This document shows, one piece after another, positions 16,938 through 25,432 of a DNA stretch of 64,000 nucleotides. The notes beneath the pieces were generated by a model. It was not told the origin of the DNA, searched no databases, and saw nothing but the letters and a program-made list of their open reading frames with translations. The translations under genes were made by a program, and so were the position numbers. Source of the DNA: Streptomyces formicae (GTDB lineage Bacteria > Actinomycetota > Actinomycetes > Streptomycetales > Streptomycetaceae); the NCBI RefSeq assembly GCF_022647665.1, contig NZ_CP071872.1, forward strand, positions 930,001-994,000, given 5' to 3'. The number at the start of each line of letters is the position of its first letter. Position 1 is the stretch's first letter.

Positions 16938-18146
16938 TCACTGGCCGGCCAGCACCGCGCGCAGCTGGTCGAGGCCCCAGTCCAGGTCCTCCTTGCTGAT
17001 GACCAGCGGCGGGGCGATCCGGATCGTCGAACCGTGAGTGTCCTTCACCAGCACACCGCGGTCCATCAGCTTCTCGGAGATCTCCCGGCCCGTGCCGTGC
17101 GACGGGAGGATGTCGACCCCGGCCCACAGCCCGCGTCCGCGCACCGCCTCCACGGCGCCCCCGCCCACCAGCAGGCCCAGCTCATGGTGGAGGTGCTCGC
17201 CCAGCTCGGTGGCCCGCTGCTGGAACTCGCCCGAGCGCAGCATCGCGATGACCTCCAGCGCCACCGCGCAGGCCAGCGGATTGCCGCCGAACGTCGATCC
17301 GTGCTCGCCCGGCTGGTAGACCCCGAGCACCTCATTGGAGGAGACGACGGCCGAGACGGGCACGACCCCGCCGCCCAGGGCCTTGCCCAGGATGTACATG
17401 TCCGGGACGACGCCCTCGTGCTCGCAGGCGAAGGTGCGGCCGGTGCGGCCCAGGCCCGACTGGATCTCGTCGGCGATGAACAGCACGTTCCGCTCGCGGG
17501 TCAGCTCCCGGACCCCGGCGAGATAGCCCGGCGGCGGCACCAGGACCCCCGCCTCGCCCTGGATCGGCTCCAGCAGCACCGCCACCGTGTTCGCGCTGAC
17601 CGCGTGCTCAAGGGCGGTGAGGTCGCCGTACGGGACGATCTCGAAGCCCGGCGTGTAGGGGCCGAAGTCGGCGCGGGCCTCGGGGTCGGTGGAGAAGCTG
17701 ATGATCGTCGTCGTACGGCCGTGGAAGTTGTTGGCCGCCACGACGATCTTCGCCTGGCCGGGCGGGACGCCCTTGACCTTGTACCCCCACTTCCGGGCGG
17801 TCTTCACGGCGGTCTCCACCGCCTCCGCCCCGGTGTTCATGGGCAGCACCATCTCCATGCCGCACAGCTCCGCCAGCTGGGTGCAGAACTCGGCGAACCG
17901 GTCGTGGAAGAACGCCCGGGACGTCAGCGTGACCCGCTCCAGCTGGGCCTTCGCGGCGTCGATCAGCCGCCGGTTGCCGTGGCCGAAGTTGAGCGCCGAG
18001 TACCCGGCGAGCATGTCGAGGTAGCGGCGCCCCTCGACGTCCGTCATCCAGGCGCCGTCCGCCGAGGCGACCACGATGGGCAGCGGGTGGTAGTTGTGGG
18101 CGCTGTGCGCCTCTGCGGAGGCGATCGCTCTCTCCGTAACAGACAC
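16938..18146 (-). CDS. rocD: Ornithine aminotransferase
   Basis: A 402-residue class III PLP aminotransferase that converts ornithine plus 2-oxoglutarate to glutamate semialdehyde and glutamate in arginine catabolism. The N-terminus SAHNYHPLPIVVASADGAWM is characteristic of ornithine--oxo-acid transaminases. The PLP-lysine motif is ILGKALGGGVVPVSA, with the phosphate-binding MNTGAEAVETAVKTARKWGY and IADEIQSGLGRTG also present. GTG 18146 is used, because the coding-like sequence begins VSVTERAIASAEAH and GGAG lies upstream; the longer open frame to 18452 is not protein-like. It diverges from glyA. Confidence 0.92.
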   Translation of the reverse strand: MSVTERAIASAEAHSAHNYHPLPIVVASADGAWMTDVEGRRYLDMLAGYSALNFGHGNRRLIDAAKAQLERVTLTSRAFFHDRFAEFCTQLAELCGMEMVLPMNTGAEAVETAVKTARKWGYKVKGVPPGQAKIVVAANNFHGRTTTIISFSTDPEARADFGPYTPGFEIVPYGDLTALEHAVSANTVAVLLEPIQGEAGVLVPPPGYLAGVRELTRERNVLFIADEIQSGLGRTGRTFACEHEGVVPDMYILGKALGGGVVPVSAVVSSNEVLGVYQPGEHGSTFGGNPLACAVALEVIAMLRSGEFQQRATELGEHLHHELGLLVGGGAVEAVRGRGLWAGVDILPSHGTGREISEKLMDRGVLVKDTHGSTIRIAPPLVISKEDLDWGLDQLRAVLAGQ

Positions 18147-18354
18147 GAGGGTCTCCGTTCGTCCTGCGGCGTGGGGTCGGCCGGGGTGAGGCCCGAACCA
18201 GGGCCCGGGGCGTGCGCCCCTTTCTATCGTCGCTCGCCCACCGTCCGAAGAAACATCGGGGTGCCTGCTCGAATCGCCGGACAGCTTCCCGTTTCCCTGC
18301 GGTTCCGCAAGCCGTGACCGGCTTCCGCGGGCGCCGCGAGTAGGGTGGGCGGTA

Positions 18355-18437
18355 CGCACGGCGACTGGCGTACGCGGAACGGACCGCGGGGGAGCCGTGT
18401 GCGGCAGAACCGACGGGTGCCGCCCGCCTGGGCACCC
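18355..18437 (+). promoter_or_regulatory. ZTP (pfl) riboswitch upstream of glyA
   Basis: The 5' region of glyA contains the conserved pfl-motif blocks in order: ACTGGCG (18364-18370), GGGGGAGCC (18388-18396) and CCGCCTGGGCA (18424-18434). The stem P1 pairs cgcacggc (18355-18362) with gccgtgtgcg (18394-18403). An inner hairpin cgcgg/ccgcg sits between the blocks, and P3 pairs gggtgc with gcaccc (18415-18437), presenting CCGCC in its loop for the family's pseudoknot. ZTP riboswitches are known to switch on one-carbon genes such as glyA when folate-dependent purine synthesis stalls. The rest of the 332-base rocD-glyA gap holds no other clear element; TAGGGT near 18341 could be a -10 box. Confidence 0.88.
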
Positions 18438-18478
18438 CGGGGACCAGCACATCCCCTGTTCCTGCCTCGGAGGACGCC

Positions 18479-19753
18479 ATGACTCTCCCCACCCCTTCCA
18501 GCCACCCCGCGCTCACCGCCGCCGACCCCGAGCTGGCCGCGCTCGTCGGAGCCGAGGAGCGGCTCCAGGCCGACACGCTGCGGCTCATCCCCAGCGAGAA
18601 CTACGTCTCGCAGGCCGTGCTCGAAGCCTCCGGCACCGTCCTGCAGAACAAGTACAGCGAGGGCTACCCCGGCCGCCGCTACTACGAGGGCCAGCAGAAC
18701 ATCGACCAGGTCGAGCTGCTCGCCATCGCCCGCGCGAAGGCCCTCTTCGGTGTCGAGCACGCCAACGTCCAGCCCTACTCCGGCTCCCCGGCCAACCTCG
18801 CCGTCTATCTCGCCTTCGCGGAGCCCGGCGACACCGTGATGGGCATGGCCCTTCCCATGGGTGGCCATCTCACCCACGGCTGGGGCGTCTCCGCCACCGG
18901 CAAGTGGTTCCGCGGCGTCCAGTACGGCGTGCGCAAGGACACCGGCCTCATCGACTTCGACGAGGTGCGCGAACTCGCCCTCAAGGAGCGCCCGAAGGTC
19001 ATCTTCTGCGGTGGCACGGCCCTGCCCCGCACCATCGACTTCGCCGCCTTCGGGGAGATCGCCCGCGAGGCCGGCGCCGTGCTGGTCGCCGATGTCGCGC
19101 ACATCGCCGGCCTCATCGCCGGCGGCGCCCACCCCTCGCCGGTGCCGCACGCGGACGTGATCTCCACGACCACCCACAAGACACTGCGCGGGCCGCGCGG
19201 CGCCATGCTGATGTCCCGCGAGGAGCACGCGAAGGCCATCGACAAGGCCGTCTTCCCCGGTCTCCAGGGCGGCCCGCACAACCAGACGACGGCGGCCATC
19301 GCGGTCGCCCTGCACGAGGCGGCCCAGCCCTCCTTCCGCGACTACGCGCACGCGGTCGTCGCCAACGCCAAGGCCCTCGCCGAGGAGTTGCTCGCCCGCG
19401 GCTTCGACCTGGTCTCCGGCGGCACCGACAACCATCTGATCCTGATGGACCTCACGCCCAAGGACGTCCCCGGCAAGATCGCGGCGAAGGCGCTGGACCG
19501 GGCCGGGATCGTCGTCAACTACAACACCGTGCCCTACGACCCGCGGAAGCCCTTCGACCCCTCCGGCATCCGCATCGGCACCCCCTCCCTCACCTCGCGC
19601 GGGCTGGGCGTCCAGGACATGGCCGCTGTCGCCGACTGGATCGAGCGGGGCGTCACCGCCGCCCGCTCGGGCGACGAGGACGCCCTGGCCGTGATCCGCT
19701 CCGAGGTCGCGGCCCTGATGTCCGGCTTCCCGGCCCCGGGCCTCCCGGCCTGA
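18479..19753 (+). CDS. glyA: Serine hydroxymethyltransferase
   Basis: A 424-residue PLP enzyme converting serine and tetrahydrofolate to glycine and methylene-tetrahydrofolate. Family blocks are LIPSENYVSQAVLEASG, NKYSEGYPGRRYYEGQQNID, the PLP-lysine site TTTHKTLRGPRGAML and the C-terminal GIRIGTPSLTSRGLG. The length is normal. ATG 18479 has GGAGG close upstream, after the ZTP riboswitch. It is monocistronic, diverging from rocD. A second glyA copy elsewhere in the genome is common in Streptomyces, but cannot be seen here. Confidence 0.96.
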   Translation: MTLPTPSSHPALTAADPELAALVGAEERLQADTLRLIPSENYVSQAVLEASGTVLQNKYSEGYPGRRYYEGQQNIDQVELLAIARAKALFGVEHANVQPYSGSPANLAVYLAFAEPGDTVMGMALPMGGHLTHGWGVSATGKWFRGVQYGVRKDTGLIDFDEVRELALKERPKVIFCGGTALPRTIDFAAFGEIAREAGAVLVADVAHIAGLIAGGAHPSPVPHADVISTTTHKTLRGPRGAMLMSREEHAKAIDKAVFPGLQGGPHNQTTAAIAVALHEAAQPSFRDYAHAVVANAKALAEELLARGFDLVSGGTDNHLILMDLTPKDVPGKIAAKALDRAGIVVNYNTVPYDPRKPFDPSGIRIGTPSLTSRGLGVQDMAAVADWIERGVTAARSGDEDALAVIRSEVAALMSGFPAPGLPA

Positions 19754-19799
19754 CCCCGGCGGATCCGGTCCGGGACGCAAGCCCGGACCCGGTGCCGGT

Positions 19800-19829
19800 C
19801 CGGGACCCGGTGCCGATCCCGGGTCCCGG
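19800..19829. terminator. Probable glyA terminator
   Basis: The arms ccgggaccc (19800-19808) and gggtcccgg (19821-19829) are perfect complements in a short GC-rich repeat tract between the convergent glyA and sigma-factor remnant. Confidence 0.5.
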
Positions 19830-19839
19830 TCCCGGCCGG

Positions 19840-20335
19840 CTAGGACTCGTCGAGCTCCAGCAGATAGCGGTGGACCACGACCTGCCGGTGCTCCTCGCCC
19901 AGCGCGTCCAGCGCCGCCAGCAGCAGGGCCCGGCGCTCCTCGGCCACGGCTGCCGCCGCAGGATCCGCCGAGTCCGGTATCAGCGGCTCCGCGGCACCCA
20001 GCAGCATCGCCTCGCGCCCGGCCAGGGCCCGTAACCGCACGGCCGACCGCGCCGTGTTCCTCGTCTCATTGGCGACGATGCGCAGCAGCCACGGCCGGAA
20101 CGCCGCGCCGTCCCGGAACCGGCCCAGTGACTGATACGCCTTGAGGAAGGCGGACTGCACCACGTCCTCCGCGTCCGGACCGGCGCCGCAGGCCACCGCC
20201 GCGCGCAGCGCCACCTGCGTGTGCGCGCACCAGCTCCGCGTACGCCTCGGGCTCCCCGGAACGAACGCGCGCGATCACCGCTGCCTCGTCGACGACGGTC
20301 AGAGTGCGGCCCCCCTCAAGGGTCCCCTCCCGCAT
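19840..20335 (-). pseudogene. Sigma-70 (ECF-like) factor with frameshift and truncation
   Basis: Minus-strand sequence from ATG 20335 reads MREGTLEGG...VVDEAAVIARVRSGEPEAYAEL, the start of an ECF-type region 2. The frame then shifts near 20225, and the downstream frame continues as VALRAAVACGAGPDAEDVVQ and RPWLLRIVANETRNTARSA. One extra base, or two missing bases, is needed to join them. Region 4 starts (LGEEHRQVVVHRYLLELDES) but TAG at 19840 ends it before the helix-turn-helix that reads the -35 box. With both lesions it cannot be a normal sigma factor. It is not coupled to trpS, which diverges from it. Confidence 0.75.
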
Positions 20336-20349
20336 GCTCACACCCTTGA

Positions 20350-21423
<1,074 letters not shown>

Positions 21424-21460
21424 CCGAAGCACTGAGTCGAAGGACCCTGGCAGGACGACT

Positions 21461-21489
21461 GCCGCTGCCGTCACACTGACGGCAGCGGC
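21461..21489 (+). terminator. trpS terminator
   Basis: The perfect 13-base arms gccgctgccgtca and tgacggcagcggc surround a 3-base loop, 38 bases after the trpS stop. Confidence 0.8.
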
Positions 21490-21548
21490 CGACCATCGGA
21501 CCGGCCGGTCCGTCGCAGGACGATCGAGCACCTGGATAGGAGAACGAC

Positions 21549-22145
21549 GTGGGGACCGTAACGCTCGGCGTTTCGATCGCGGTCCCGGAGCCCTACGGCA
21601 GCCTGCTTCAGGAGCGGCGCGCGGGCTTCGGGGATCCCGTCGCGCACTGCATCCCCACGCACGTCACCCTCCTCCCGCCGACCGAGGCCGACGACTCCGC
21701 TCTGCCGTCCGTGGAGGCGCACCTGACGCGTGTCGCCGCGGCGGGGAGGCCGTTCCCGATGCGGCTGTCCGGCACCGGGACCTTCCGGCCCCTCTCGCCG
21801 GTCGTCTTCGTCAAGGTCGTCGAGGGCGTCTCGGCCTGCACCCAGCTCCAGCAGCGGGTCAGGGACGCGGAGGGGCCGCTCGTACGGGAGCTGCAGTTCC
21901 CGTACCACCCGCATGTGACCGTCGCGCACGGGATCGCCGATGAGGCGATGGACCGGGCGTACGAAGAGCTGTCCGGGTTCGAGGCGGAGTGGACGTGCAC
22001 GTCGTTCGCGCTGTACGAGCAGGGCGCGGACGGGGTGTGGCGCATGCTCCGGGAGTACGCGTTCGGCGCCGGCCCGAAGCTGCCCGGTGTCCCCAACGTG
22101 CCCGCGCAGGGCACGGCGGTCGACGCGCCGGCCACCACCTGCTAG
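21549..22145 (+). CDS. 2'-5' RNA ligase family (2H phosphoesterase) protein
   Basis: A 198-residue protein of the 2H phosphoesterase superfamily. Two HxT motifs are spaced as in the family: THVTLLPPTE (about residue 38) and YHPHVTVAHGI (about residue 120). These enzymes act on 2'-5' phosphodiester or cyclic phosphate ends of RNA or small molecules; the real substrate is unknown. GTG 21549 follows ggagaacgac. The stop TAG (22143-22145) lies inside the left terminal inverted repeat of the adjacent MITE-like element, so insertion of that element may have set the present C-terminus. Confidence 0.85.
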   Translation: MGTVTLGVSIAVPEPYGSLLQERRAGFGDPVAHCIPTHVTLLPPTEADDSALPSVEAHLTRVAAAGRPFPMRLSGTGTFRPLSPVVFVKVVEGVSACTQLQQRVRDAEGPLVRELQFPYHPHVTVAHGIADEAMDRAYEELSGFEAEWTCTSFALYEQGADGVWRMLREYAFGAGPKLPGVPNVPAQGTAVDAPATTC

Positions 22146-22417
22146 GTCGTGTCTTCAAAGTCCCGTCTGCCGGGCGGCGTCTGGCACGCTCCCCCAGAGC
22201 TTGCGCCTGGGAGGTGCCCCCACCCCCGTAGCCCTTCGGGCACGGGAGGTGCCCCCACGCTGCGTTGTCGTCGGTCGCCGATGTCCCCCGTAGCCCTTCG
22301 GGCACGGGAGGTGCCCCCACCGCATGGACTCCCTCCTCCGCCTTGCGATCGCACGCACCAGACGCCGCCCGGCCCGCCCTCCGGGCGGACGACGCTACTT
22401 TGAAGACACTCCCTAGG
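22142..22417. mobile_element. MITE-like inverted-repeat element
   Basis: A 276-base block has imperfect terminal inverted repeats. The left end (22142-22161) contains ctagg and gtgtcttcaaagt; the right end (22397-22417) is their complement, actttgaagacac...cctagg. A second pair, ccgggcggcgtctgg at the left and its complement at the right, lies further in. Inside, a 36-base segment beginning cccccgtagcccttcggg is directly repeated (22223-22258 and 22285-22320), and each copy can fold on itself. No ORF in it is convincing. Palindromic tracts of this general type are, from memory, widespread between Streptomyces genes. The rest of the gap up to 22460 shows nothing else. Confidence 0.65.
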
Positions 22418-22460
22418 ACCTGTCGCCCGGATCAGGCGGCGTCGGACCGGCCCGGACCGC

Positions 22461-23216
22461 CTACAGCGGCAGCCGGCGGAAGACCGGCCTCGGCAGGTGC
22501 CGCAGGCCCGACATCACCACCCGTAGCGGCCCGGGCACCCACACCGTCTCCGAGCGCCGCCGCAGGCCCGTCTCGATCGCCTCGGCGACCGCCTCGGGGG
22601 TGGTGGCCAGTGGCGCCTCAGGCAGGCCTGCCGTCATCTTCGTGCGGACGAAACCGGGTCTGACCACCATCACGTGCACCCCCGTGCCGTACAGGGCGTC
22701 CCCCAGCCCCTGGGCGAAGGCGTCCAGACCTGCCTTCGACGACCCGTAGATGAAATTGGCCCGGCGCGCCCGCTCACCCGCCACGGACGACAGCACGACG
22801 AGCGAGCCATGTCCCTGGGCCTGCAGGGCGGCGGCGCAGATCAGCCCGGAGGAGACCGCTCCGGTGTAGTTGGTCTGGGCGATCCGCACCGCCGAGAGCG
22901 GCTCGGCCTCGTCCCTCGCCTGATCGCCGAGGACCCCGAAGGCGAGCAGCACCATGTCGATGTCGCCCTCCGCGAAGACCTTGCCGAGGACGTCCTCGTG
23001 GGTGGCCGGATCGAGGGCGTCGAAGGGGACGGTCCGTGCGTCCGCGCCCAGGTCGCGCAGCGAGGCCGCGGCCTCGTCCAGGGCGGCCGACGGGCGGCCG
23101 GCCAGCCAGACCGTACGCGTACGGCGCGCCACCAGGCGGCGCGCGGTGGCCAGGGCGATCTCGGACGTGCCGCCGAGAACGAGCAGGGACTGCGGGGTGC
23201 CGAAGGCGTCCTTCAT
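22461..23216 (-). CDS. dprE2: Decaprenylphosphoryl-2-keto-ribose reductase homologue
   Basis: A 251-residue short-chain dehydrogenase. The NAD-binding motif is LLVLGGTSEIALATARRL (about residue 10), and the catalytic residues lie in LVVLSSVAGERARRANFIYG with YGSSKAG (Tyr-x-x-x-Lys). Sequence and length match mycobacterial DprE2, which reduces the 2-keto sugar made by DprE1 to give polyprenylphosphoryl-arabinose. The product is a lipid-linked sugar at the inner membrane face. It lies downstream of dprE1 on the same strand, 99 bases apart. Weak amphipathic C-terminal segment only; no signal peptide. Confidence 0.85.
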   Translation of the reverse strand: MKDAFGTPQSLLVLGGTSEIALATARRLVARRTRTVWLAGRPSAALDEAAASLRDLGADARTVPFDALDPATHEDVLGKVFAEGDIDMVLLAFGVLGDQARDEAEPLSAVRIAQTNYTGAVSSGLICAAALQAQGHGSLVVLSSVAGERARRANFIYGSSKAGLDAFAQGLGDALYGTGVHVMVVRPGFVRTKMTAGLPEAPLATTPEAVAEAIETGLRRRSETVWVPGPLRVVMSGLRHLPRPVFRRLPL

Positions 23217-23315
23217 GGCGGGTAGCTCCTCAGATCCTCGGAGAGTCGAGTGTCGGAGAGTCGGGTGTCGGAGATTCGGAGATTCGGAGTGTCGGGGAGA
23301 GACGGGGCGGGAGAG
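23217..23315. repeat. Degenerate short tandem repeats between dprE1 and dprE2
   Basis: The spacer contains several variants of gagagtcgggtgtcg and gagattcg in tandem. No hairpin or promoter is evident, and the dprE2 ribosome site region lies at its left end. Confidence 0.6.
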
Positions 23316-24695
23316 TCAGAGGGACAGCCGGCGGGAGAGGTCCGACACGAACACCCCGCGCGGATCGAGCTCGGCGCGCAGCGCCCGGAAACGGTCCAGC
23401 CGGGGGTACATCGCGGCCAGCAGCTCCGGCCGCAGCCGTGAGTCCTTGGCCAGGTAGACCCGCCCGCCGGCCCCGGCCACGTCCTCGTCCAGCGCGTCCA
23501 GGAGTGCGCCGAGGCCGGGCAGCCCGGCCGGGATGTCGAGGGCGAGCGTCCAGCCGGGCACGGGGAACGACAGCCAGCCGGGGTCGCCGTCGCCGAACCG
23601 TTTCAGTACGGCCAGGAAGGACGGGAAGCCGTGGTGGGCGATCCGCCGCACGATCCGGCGCAGCGCGTCCTCCTGCCCGTACCCGACCACGAACTGGTAC
23701 TGGACGAAGCCGCCGCGCCCGTAGATCCGGTTCCAGTGGGGGACCCCGTCGAGGGGATGGAAGAAGGCGGGGAGCCTCTGGAGTTCTCCGGTGCGCGAGC
23801 GCGGGGCCCTGCGGTACCAGAACTCGTTGAAGAGCGTGACGGAGGTCCGGCCGAGCAGCCCGTCCGGTACGAGGCCGGCGAGGCCGGGGGCGGACGGCAG
23901 CCGGCGGGGGCGGAACTCCAGCGCGCGGCGCGCGGCGCGCGGCGGGAGCGCGTCGAGGGGCGCGTGCTCTCCCCGGGTGAGGACCGCGCGCCCGGTCGCG
24001 GCGCCGCGCGCGAGCAGGTCGATCCAGGCGACCGAGTAGCGGTAGCGGTGGTCGGTCGCGGTGAGACGGGCCATCAGATCGTCGAGGTCGGCGGCGCGTT
24101 CGGTGTCGACGGACATCAGCGAGGTCTCGACGTGGTGCAGCCGGAGCTCGGCCGAAAGGATCACTCCGGTCAGGCCCATCCCTCCGGCCGTGGCGTCGAA
24201 CAGGTCAGTGCCGGGCAGGGCGGTCCGTACCTCGCCGTCCGCGGTGAGCAGCTCCAGGGACAGCACATGGCGTGAGAAGGAGCCGGAGACATGGTGGTTC
24301 TTGCCGTGGATGTCGGCGCCGATCGCGCCGCCGACGGTCACCTGGCGGGTTCCGGGGGTGACCGGTACGAACCAGCCGAGCGGAAGGAGCACTTCCATCA
24401 GCCGGTGCAGGCTGACGCCCGCGTCGCAGACCACGACGCCCGTCTCCGCGTCGATCCTGCGGATCCGGTCGAGGCCGGTCATGTCGAGGACGGCGCCGCC
24501 CGCGTTCTGTGCGGCGTCCCCGTAGGCCCGGCCGAGGCCGCGCGCGATGGAGCCGCGCGCTCCGCTGCCCCTGACGGCCGCCGCCGCCTCCTCGTGGGTA
24601 CGGGGGCGGACGAGCCGGGCGGCCGAGGGGGCGGTGCGGCCCCAGCCGGTCACGGGGACGGGCAGGGGCGGTGCGTCGGCGGTTTCGGCAGACAT
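23316..24695 (-). CDS. dprE1: Decaprenylphosphoryl-ribose 2-oxidase homologue
   Basis: A 459-residue FAD enzyme of the vanillyl-alcohol-oxidase fold that oxidises the C2 hydroxyl of polyprenylphosphoryl-ribose. It tracks mycobacterial DprE1 closely: TGWGRTAPS at the start, RGAIARGLGR-like GSIARGLGRAYGD, GTRQVTVGGAIGADIHGKNHH, GRGGFVQYQFVV and VYLAKDSR with the catalytic Lys. The cysteine attacked by benzothiazinones in Mycobacterium tuberculosis (Cys387, in GWNICVDFP) is Ala here (GWTLALDIP). ATG 24695 is used; GTG 24734 in frame is an alternative without a ribosome site. It diverges from the PAP2 gene and precedes dprE2. Confidence 0.88.
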   Translation of the reverse strand: MSAETADAPPLPVPVTGWGRTAPSAARLVRPRTHEEAAAAVRGSGARGSIARGLGRAYGDAAQNAGGAVLDMTGLDRIRRIDAETGVVVCDAGVSLHRLMEVLLPLGWFVPVTPGTRQVTVGGAIGADIHGKNHHVSGSFSRHVLSLELLTADGEVRTALPGTDLFDATAGGMGLTGVILSAELRLHHVETSLMSVDTERAADLDDLMARLTATDHRYRYSVAWIDLLARGAATGRAVLTRGEHAPLDALPPRAARRALEFRPRRLPSAPGLAGLVPDGLLGRTSVTLFNEFWYRRAPRSRTGELQRLPAFFHPLDGVPHWNRIYGRGGFVQYQFVVGYGQEDALRRIVRRIAHHGFPSFLAVLKRFGDGDPGWLSFPVPGWTLALDIPAGLPGLGALLDALDEDVAGAGGRVYLAKDSRLRPELLAAMYPRLDRFRALRAELDPRGVFVSDLSRRLSL

Positions 24696-24856
24696 ATCCG
24701 CGACGGTATCGCCCTCTTTGGGCTGTTTTCTCACAACGTCGCCATGTCGGCGGGCTCGTAGAAATGGGTGATTAAACGAGTGTCATTAAAGATTGCCGTG
24801 AATCTTCGCCTCCGGTTGAGAAGAGTCGCCTCTGGTGACCGAGAGCGGGGTGGCGG
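24696..24856. promoter_or_regulatory. AT-rich divergent promoter region of the arabinose-lipid genes
   Basis: This 161-base gap between divergent dprE1 and PAP2 genes contains an AT-rich island unusual for the window, with ATTAAA at 24771-24776 and again at 24785-24790. No consensus -35/-10 pair was settled. Candidate shared control region. Confidence 0.4.
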
Positions 24857-25432
24857 ATGCGATACGTCGACACGGCGGGCCGGTCGGCCCGGTTGGGCTG
24901 GGCGCGCGCCGATCACCGGCTGCTGGTGGCGCTGCGCGAGTGCGGCAGGGAGCCGCGCGTCGCCGCGGCGGCCCGCACGCTCTCGTACTGCGGCGAGCAC
25001 GGTGCGCTGTGGATCGCGGCGGGGCTGGCGGGGGCGGCGGCCGACCGGGAGCGGCGTGGCGGCTGGCTGCGCGGCACCGCGCTGATCGGGGCGGCGCATC
25101 TGGCCAGCATGGGAATCAAGCGGGTGGTGCGCCGCCCGCGCCCGCAGCTGCTGGTACGGGGCCTGGAGCCACTGGTCCGTACGGCGGGCCGGCACTCCTT
25201 CCCGAGCTCGCACGCCACCGCCGCGGGTGCCGCGGCCGTCGCCTTCGGCACCCTGTGGCCGGCCGGCCGGCGCCTGTTCCCGCCGCTGGCCGCCGCGATG
25301 TGCGTGTCCCGCCTCGTGGCTGGCGTCCACTACCCCAGCGACGTGGCCGCGGGCGCGCTCCTCGGCGCCCTGACGGCCCGTCTGGGCACCACCTTGCTCC
25401 CCCGGCGCGCCATCGGGGGCCGTCGTGGCTGA
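24857..25432 (+). CDS. PAP2 phosphatase, probable phosphoribosyl-lipid phosphatase
   Basis: A 191-residue membrane phosphatase of the PAP2 superfamily with all three signature blocks: KRVVRRPRP, SFPSSHA and SRLVAGVHYPSD. Hydrophobic segments surround them. By position next to the UbiA-type gene and dprE1/dprE2 it is inferred to remove the 5-phosphate from polyprenylphosphoryl-5-phosphoribose, as proposed for mycobacterial Rv3807c; other lipid phosphates are possible. ATG 24857 has a purine-rich leader. Its end overlaps the next gene by 8 bases. Confidence 0.85.
   Translation: MRYVDTAGRSARLGWARADHRLLVALRECGREPRVAAAARTLSYCGEHGALWIAAGLAGAAADRERRGGWLRGTALIGAAHLASMGIKRVVRRPRPQLLVRGLEPLVRTAGRHSFPSSHATAAGAAAVAFGTLWPAGRRLFPPLAAAMCVSRLVAGVHYPSDVAAGALLGALTARLGTTLLPRRAIGGRRG

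Noticed and set aside
18147..18354. Considered a glycine riboswitch in the rocD-glyA gap
   Set aside because: No tandem glycine aptamer pattern was seen; the leader matches the ZTP motif instead.
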